From contig NW_027331831.1 of NCBI RefSeq assembly GCF_033568475.1, forward strand, positions 14,198,001 to 14,262,000: a stretch of 64,000 bases of DNA, given 5' to 3'. Source of the DNA: Henckelia pumila (Eukaryota > Streptophyta > Magnoliopsida > Lamiales > Gesneriaceae). Numbering within the stretch: the first letter of the stretch is position 1; each line of letters begins with the position of its first letter. Shown piece by piece: positions 57,612-64,000 of the stretch. The translations under genes and the position numbers were made by a program. The notes beneath the pieces are model-generated. The model worked only from the letters and a program-made list of their open reading frames with translations. It was not told where the DNA came from and did no database searches.

Positions 57612-60600
57612 GTATTCATCCGGAATATCAAATCTAATTGACTGAATGATTATCTGAAGTGATTCTCACTTCAATCATCCAACTCTGCATTTCGTATCTC
57701 ACTTCATCTTTCAATCTCATGTCAGATTATTACTTTGAATCTGCTTCTATTCTCTTGTATTCGGTATCTATTCAGTTGTACTTTAAGTCATTGAAAAAAA
57801 TTTATTCTGAGTTGTTTCTTCCTTCAATCAAGGATTTGTCGAATAATCGACTTAACTTAGAATCTCGTCAATATCTATCTCATCTGAATAAAGTACATAA
57901 GAAGAATCTATTGATACTTCTTTTACTTAGATACTGAACTTATCAAACAGGAAAAGAATACATTCGGTCAATGAAATCATCAATTATGTCTGACAGTTCA
58001 TTCAGTGAAATTCATCCTTTGTGATGACTTGATTCTTTCTCTATATCATTCTATACAGAGTATAGAACATAAATCAAGTCTACACTACTATTCAGTTCAT
58101 CGCTTCAAGATTAGTATTCAACTTCATATTCTGAATCTGTAAATTAACTCTGCTCTTTCTCTATTCGGAATTGAATGATGTTTCAAGAATAACTTTTCTA
58201 CTTAACTAATCAATTTCAGCTTCAATAGTTATATCTATCATTCAATTACTAATTCTGATTCATCTTCTTTGCTTTCATTCCATACAGATTCATATTCATC
58301 ATCCTTGTGTTCCTCAAATCAAATCTGATCTGCTGTCAACAAATCATGTCTGATCTGATATCATATAATTCAGTAATATCATTCCAACACAAAGAAATCT
58401 AATTTCCTTCATCATATCATCATGACCTTATCTCAAAATCGATTCATTAGCTGTTACAGAAATTATAATTATCAAGTGGCAACACATCAAGACAAGTATT
58501 ACCGAATTAGGTATCAAAGTTCTGAGAATAGTCTCAATATCTGGAAAATCAACTCAAATAAGCCATCAATCGACAAATGGTATAATGTAATCACATATAA
58601 CCAACTCTCAGAACATCAATCAATCAATCGATGCCACATTTGTCGAATAAATCTAAAGTCTTAATTCTGACAATAGATTTTAATCATTCCTGTAATTCAT
58701 CATATCTCTATCGTTAGATAGCTGTTATTCACATCTTATACAGTGTATTCTACAAATCTGATTATCGGACTATCTAGTAATCAGAGTATAATATGTTGTA
58801 TTTTCAAATTTCAACGTATTCAGAGCTGTTGATAATCGATATCATAACAGATAAAATTTCATTCTCGAAATTCAATTCATCTTCTCTGATTAGTCTTCCA
58901 ATTCAAAGATAACATGTTGTACCTTTACCTCAAAAAATATTCAAATTCTTTGGATTATCTGTATTACAAAGTAATAGTAAACCCAATGTTTTAATCTGAA
59001 ACATTATTTCTTGGCTTACTATTCGTCTTGCAACGAATCTAATCACAATTCAGTGATTTGATCACACAGACAAATTATCGTATCCAGTAATTTTAATCAA
59101 TCTGTTCATGGCTACCACCTGTTTACTTTATATAAATTGTTTCATCTTGGTAGTTTCACAAAATATTCTTTCAACTCATGATCTCATACCAATTCTGGAA
59201 TTTCTAAACTGTCACCGAACTCATCTGGTCAACGATTTTCAACTTCATCAGAAACTCTCTATACGTTTAACTTCAAAAACATACTAATTCGGTTACTTCT
59301 ATTTGCTTTATCTTCTGATAAAACAATTATTGGATGAATCCCAAATTCATTGTTGTGCATTTTCTTCATAATCTGATATTTCTTTTTGGAAAGATCAAGC
59401 ACAATCAGATAATCAATCATAATAGAATTCATTCATTCTGATATGAGGCTTCAATTCATATCTTCATCTGGCATTCTTTACTGAATTCTCATCGCTTCAG
59501 TTTATTTTCTGTGTTTCTTTCATCTTATAAACAGTTCTGGATCGCTTCCAATCAAAAATCATTCTGATTGGTCACATATTCATCTGAATAGTCAAACCAA
59601 AATACACAGAAATCTAAAATCAATTCATCGGATGTCTAGTCCATTCCTCATTTCTATCTCTAAGTACAGACAATTCATATCATCTAATCCCAAAAATTCA
59701 GGAATCAAATTCAAATTCTTCTATCAGTTATGAGCCAATAATCTTAAAATACGCTGAAATATCATCAAAGGATCAAGAATTCTCAAAATCAAAAGAATAA
59801 ATCAAGATTGAGAAAATCCCTCAATCAAGGTCATCCAAAAATCAAATCATCTGGATAACAAACTCTACAAAGTGAAAACAACTCACTTACATCGCATAAC
59901 TCAGAATGAGTGAATCAACACAAGCTCTAAACGAAAGCAATGTGCCATGAGATCCAATCAATATTCAATCATTCAAGAATTATATCTCCAGTTGATGTAA
60001 TCGATTCAGCATAATCAAAGAAAAGACTCATCTGTAACTGATTTTCATATCATCTTCTATTTTCTAAACCTCAAAATCACTATTTAGTTCATATTCTCAT
60101 CACGTCGGTATTTCATCAATTCATCAATTCACTATTGAATTCCAGTTCGCAACTTAATCTAAAGTCAAAAATATTACTGGAACATCTCCGTAATCTCTAT
60201 TCATTGGCATACTTATCACTGCTGATTTAGATCTTGAACATATCTAATGCATCGAATATATTGATTTCGGAATATTTCTGTAATCAAACATCATATATCA
60301 AACCGAAAAAGCAGAATCTTAATTCGAGATTCTATATCATATCAACTTATTCATATGCACGTTATGTTCTTGCTGATCTAATTTTATCGCTTCTTATCAT
60401 CAATTCTTCTATTCATCTGTATTCGATTATTGCATCATCATCTATTGCACCAAAAATTAAACAGGTTAAAACAACATAAATTTGTTACCTGTACTTTCAT
60501 TCTCAAGTGCAATTTCATTCTGATTCTCTGTATACTTCTGGAATAGAAATTGTAGTTAAATACGTGTTTTTCTCACACACCGTAGCATCTTTACAATTTC

Positions 60601-61410
60601 AGTCCTTTTGCTTCATCATTCAACTTTAGTTCTAGTAACCAAGACTATGTCTTTCATAACATGTTTCAGTCATCAGCATTTATTCAGGCATAACCTTCCA
60701 ATTCAAGCCATAATGAAAAAACTAAAACCCAAGCTTCATTATTATTATTTACAATTCAAAGAATCATAATAGACTTGAAATCTAGCAATGCATGCTTTCC
60801 TATTCAAAGTACTCTTCTTCTGATTGGTATATTCTTCCTTTTCTCCTCATTTTTATTTGTTGTGGAAAAGAACTTGTTAATTAAAACTTTATTCTAAGCA
60901 CTTACCAACAAACATATATACCTCTATTTTGTCAGAACTTATTCGTCAAAATCTATCAGCTAGTTGCTAGGTCTTGAAGTTGGTAGAAAATCAATCTGAT
61001 ATATCATTCATCGGTATCTTCCAGATATCTGAACATCAGTTCTTCAGAATAACTTCTACCTGCAATACATCTATTCATTCGCTGATATTCTGTTCTGTTC
61101 AATCTGACCATACCATTCTGTTCAGTCTGGCCATACAACTCTGTCAGTTTGGGGTGCTTACATCACCCAAAGAACAATATTCTCTTCGATTCCGGGTGCT
61201 TACATCACCCGGGGAAATTCTTAGAATAACATTGATAAGAATTTGAAAATTTACAAATCAGTAAATTAATCAATTCAATTTAAAAAGTAGATCCAGAGTA
61301 CATGCAATTTATTAAATTATCGAATCAACTATTGCATAATCATGCAATACTATAAATGCATGTAACTCACTCTACCCCGCTCAGCTTCTATCTCAGTCCA
61401 AGAAACTTAC
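57612..61410 (-). other. LARD internal domain without coding capacity
   Basis: About 3.8 kb with no ORF above ~93 codons on either strand and no retroelement domains. The plus strand is poor in G (57-60 bases of line 58201-58260 include 3 G against 11 C). Text such as TTCAATC, ATCTGA and TCATC recurs. Near 61146-61205 GGGTGCTTACATCACCC appears twice (about 61154 and 61195), a small repeated hairpin. Confidence 0.7.
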
Positions 61411-61422
61411 GCTTTGATACCA
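61411..61422 (-). other. Primer-binding site of the LARD
   Basis: TGGTATCAAAGC on the minus strand, five bases from the right LTR, matching initiator tRNA-Met. Confidence 0.8.
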
Positions 61423-61427
61423 CCTGT

Positions 61428-64000
61428 TGTGGGGACCTCGGGTTGCTAATCTCATTTTAGGGCAACTAATAATTAATTAAACAATTAATCAAACAATTAA
61501 ATAATAATACATCAAGAGCAGAAAAAAAAAAATTTTAAATCCCGAGCCTCGCTCGATCGGTTAAAATCATCCGATCGAGCGAGTATCAAAACAAAAGTCT
61601 CGGGTCTGTACATATATTGGCCTCGCTCGATCGGTCAAAAGCAGCCGATCGAGCGAGCAAGAAAAATCATCTTTTCTGCCCAACAAAGCAAGTCTCGCTC
61701 GATCGGTGATAATCACCCGATCGAGCGAGCTATCTTCTTCACAAAATTGCAGAATTCTGTTTGCTGATCTATTGCTGTCAAAACTTTAATACAAGGTATA
61801 TATCATCATCCAAATCAATTCTAAGCATGTTATAAAATCTGAGAACATGCCTACATTCATATACCCAGTTCCTATTATCAACTCATACAATTTAATACAT
61901 CCAATGAATAGCATAAAAGACATAAATCAACAAGCTACACTAACTCTCAATAGTGAGCTTCTAAACAAGATTTCAATGTCAAGTTCAATGCTATTTACTA
62001 CCATTCTTCAACTTAACCCGAGTCCACACTTGCTACATCTCTCTCCCGAGCTATCAATGTTCTCTCAACCAAGCTCCTGCCCCACCTGTTGCAATGCACA
62101 CATACAAAACAAAGCAACAGCCGGATAAACTCCAGTGAGAAATCATTCTCAGTATAATCGATATATAAATGCGTTAAATAAATTCATATCAACTCTAAAC
62201 ATATCAACTCAAGAATAGAGTAAAAATAACGCATAAATCGACTCAACTTCAAATCAAAATTTAAATTTATATAGCGCGCTTATCTCAAGAATTGATTCTT
62301 ATCACTTCATTGTCATCAAGATTCGTAAACGATCTTGACATGGATATCCATCTAACGAGTTCGTAAACGACTCGCAAATAAGGTTAACCGCAACCTTGGC
62401 ATAGAATCAACTCAATATACAATCATATCAAAAGCAATAAAGATCCACTACCTGTGATGGATCGACAATAACATAAGTTCTACCTCAAGAACAAGTGTGA
62501 TTTGTTCGGGATAACTCAAGAATAGTCGTAAAAGTCCCTGACTCGCGATGTCGTCATTATACCTTTCATTCTTGAGTTGACGATGTTCCACATCTGAATA
62601 GAAAGTACAACAACAACGCCTACAAGAATCTGATCATTCAAACATCAATCATCTTCACTCACATTCGCTTCCATCTTGATCACTTCTTCTTCGGTTTCAA
62701 GTTGAGGTTCTTGAGTCAATAGTCTCCTATTAAACTCTGAAACATATCATCAAAAACATGCAAATCAAACCTCATTCTATTAAATCATTTTAGAATTGAA
62801 TCAAACTCATCAATATAGATTCAATCAACATCATTTCAAACTTCAACTTTTTCTTATTCGATATAACTTGGAGTCTTGCATCGTTCATATTTCAAACGTG
62901 ACTGAAACTGAGAAATAAAAATGCTATATCATCGCTAACATTTCACTTACATCTCAATTCAATCTTTGGTTATCAAAACTGATCCTAAAACATCAACCGG
63001 TGTTGTAGCGATTGAAAATCGGGAACGGACTCGGTACCGAATTCATTTATAATCAATTCAATCATTCGTATCACTTATATTAGCTTAATTCATCATTCAA
63101 TTCATCATATCAGCAGCTAAATATATCAAATGTAAGCTGGACATCATAACAAGTTCATTCCTTAGTTCATTTTCAATCCAGCTTCGATATATAACGGCAT
63201 ACGAATTCAAGAACACAAACATCAAGTCATAATCTGATCTCTGCCAAATTTTGTTCTTCAAAACATGCCGAGATAACAAAATACTTACATCAAATCGAAG
63301 CCCTTGTCGCAAGGATTCCAGAACATCTTTCGGAATTGAAATCGAACGAGCGAAACAAAAGTTATCGACGTTTGAAAATCGAAAAGCAAAGGAAATGGAA
63401 GAGGGTTCGAGCTCCTCTGTTCTCATTTCTGAATCTGATATTGAAATACACGTATCAAGGCTGAGTAAGCTTCAGAAAATCGGATATGTATTGAATATTT
63501 GCAATTTAGTCCCTCAAGTCTTCATTAATTGCAATTCAGTCCTCGGCCTTCTTTTTAATTCAATTTCAATCCAAAATAATTTAAGAATATTAGAATTAAA
63601 ATCGAAACTCTAAATATTCCCAAATTAAATATACTTGGATTAAAATAAATTAAATTTAGATTAATTAAATAATCCCGACCATTTGCACTTTAGCCCTTGC
63701 AACTTCGATATTTTCAAATCAGTCCCTGATCGGGTTGTATCTTCAAAATTAATTTTCGTTAATTCCCGAAACATGAAATTTAATCTTAAATCCCATAAAT
63801 ATTCAAATCGAATATTTATTCTTTTAATTTAAGAATTCTCGGAATTTAATTCTCAAAATCCGTAAATTCTCAAATTAAATATTTTCGGCTCGAAAATTAA
63901 ATCTATCATTTCCATAACTTCTCAAATCAATATTAGCCCTTAATATGGAATTTAATTCTCAAATTCCATAATTAATAATTTAATATTTTTGGGCCTTACA
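61428..64000 (-). repeat. Right (5') LTR of the LARD-like element (2573 bp)
   Basis: Begins TGTGGGGACC at 61428 and reaches GGGCCTTACA at 64000, the last base of the window and the expected LTR end. Longer than the left LTR by about 150 bp because the middle section differs. Confidence 0.8.
61548..61729. repeat. Three perfect hairpins (13-10-13 nt) in the right LARD LTR
   Basis: CTCGCTCGATCGG, a 10-nt loop, CCGATCGAGCGAG at 61548-61583, 61622-61657 and 61694-61729. Loops differ (TTAAAATCAT, TCAAAAGCAG, TGATAATCAC) while all six arms are identical. Starts are 74 and 72 bp apart. Confidence 0.95.

Larger units (their letters stand above)
55154..64000 (-). mobile_element. Large non-autonomous LTR element (LARD-like), probably Tekay-derived
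   Basis: Ends TGTGGGGACC on the left and GGGCCTTACA on the right of each LTR (plus strand). Left LTR 55154-57573, right LTR 61428-64000. On the minus strand the order is 5' LTR (right), primer site, internal, polypurine tract, 3' LTR. The ~3.85-kb internal part has no gag or pol. The polypurine end (ATTCCTCCCCTCT) and the GATTTCG-TCCT-CGAAATC motif match the Tekay copy, so a chromovirus parent or helper is likely. The right LTR ends at the window edge, so its target duplication (CTGAC expected) cannot be checked. Confidence 0.8.

Noticed and set aside
61548..61729. 36-nt palindromic repeats separated by ~37-nt unique spacers look like a CRISPR array
   Set aside because: The context is a plant LTR with primer site and retroelement ends; loops inside the repeats vary, and no cas genes exist.

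Overview
The window is plant nuclear DNA, most likely from a eudicot. Genes have GT-AG introns, one host gene encodes a plastid-targeted tRNase Z, and most of the rest is plant retrotransposon sequence (Athila, Tekay chromovirus, Ty1/copia, TRIM, and a large non-autonomous element). I cannot fix the order or species from sequence alone. All calls come from reading the sequence; no database search was run.

Layout. 1-1136: AT-rich flank with two short foldback elements, then a TATA box. 1137-4074 (+): complete eight-exon TRZ2-type chloroplast tRNase Z gene. 4946-5428 (-): small acidic protein with two MIM1-like motifs. 6371-11339 (+), with its tail at 22303-22398: degenerate DUF1985-Ulp1 protease gene of the kind carried by plant Mutator-like (Kaonashi) elements, with a duplicated 5' part and a tandemly duplicated exon pair. 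11340-22297 (+): full-length Athila Ty3 element with near-identical 1379-bp LTRs, tRNA-Asp primer site and 5-bp target duplication, inserted 36 bp after the Ulp1 catalytic Cys codon. About 22590-23998: tandem array with a 497-bp unit. 23999-38666 (-): two Tekay chromovirus copies head to tail sharing the middle LTR; the left copy is cut off in integrase and carries stops, the right copy is open throughout. 39076-42525 (-): one uninterrupted ORF with three F-box/FBA modules. 43906-44496: TRIM with three LTRs. 46107-53382 (-): decayed second copy of the F-box locus, split by a Ty1/copia element (46495-51495, +). 54367-55153 (+): 5' part of a PIF/Harbinger (HARBI1-like) gene, cut by a large non-autonomous LTR element (55154-64000, -) whose far LTR ends exactly at the window edge.

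How it fits together. Two host loci look functional (TRZ2, the 160-aa protein), and a third probably is (the triple F-box gene). The rest is nested insertion: Athila in a ULP gene, copia in an F-box copy, a LARD-like element in a Harbinger gene. LTR divergence by eye orders the insertions: Athila youngest (about 5 differences in 1379 bp), Tekay older (roughly 1.5-2 percent), copia older still (7 differences in 234 bp). The most unusual signals are the triple F-box ORF, the regularly spaced CpG-rich hairpins inside two unrelated retroelement families, and a spliceable intron between gag and pol of the Tekay element whose retention would give Gag alone.
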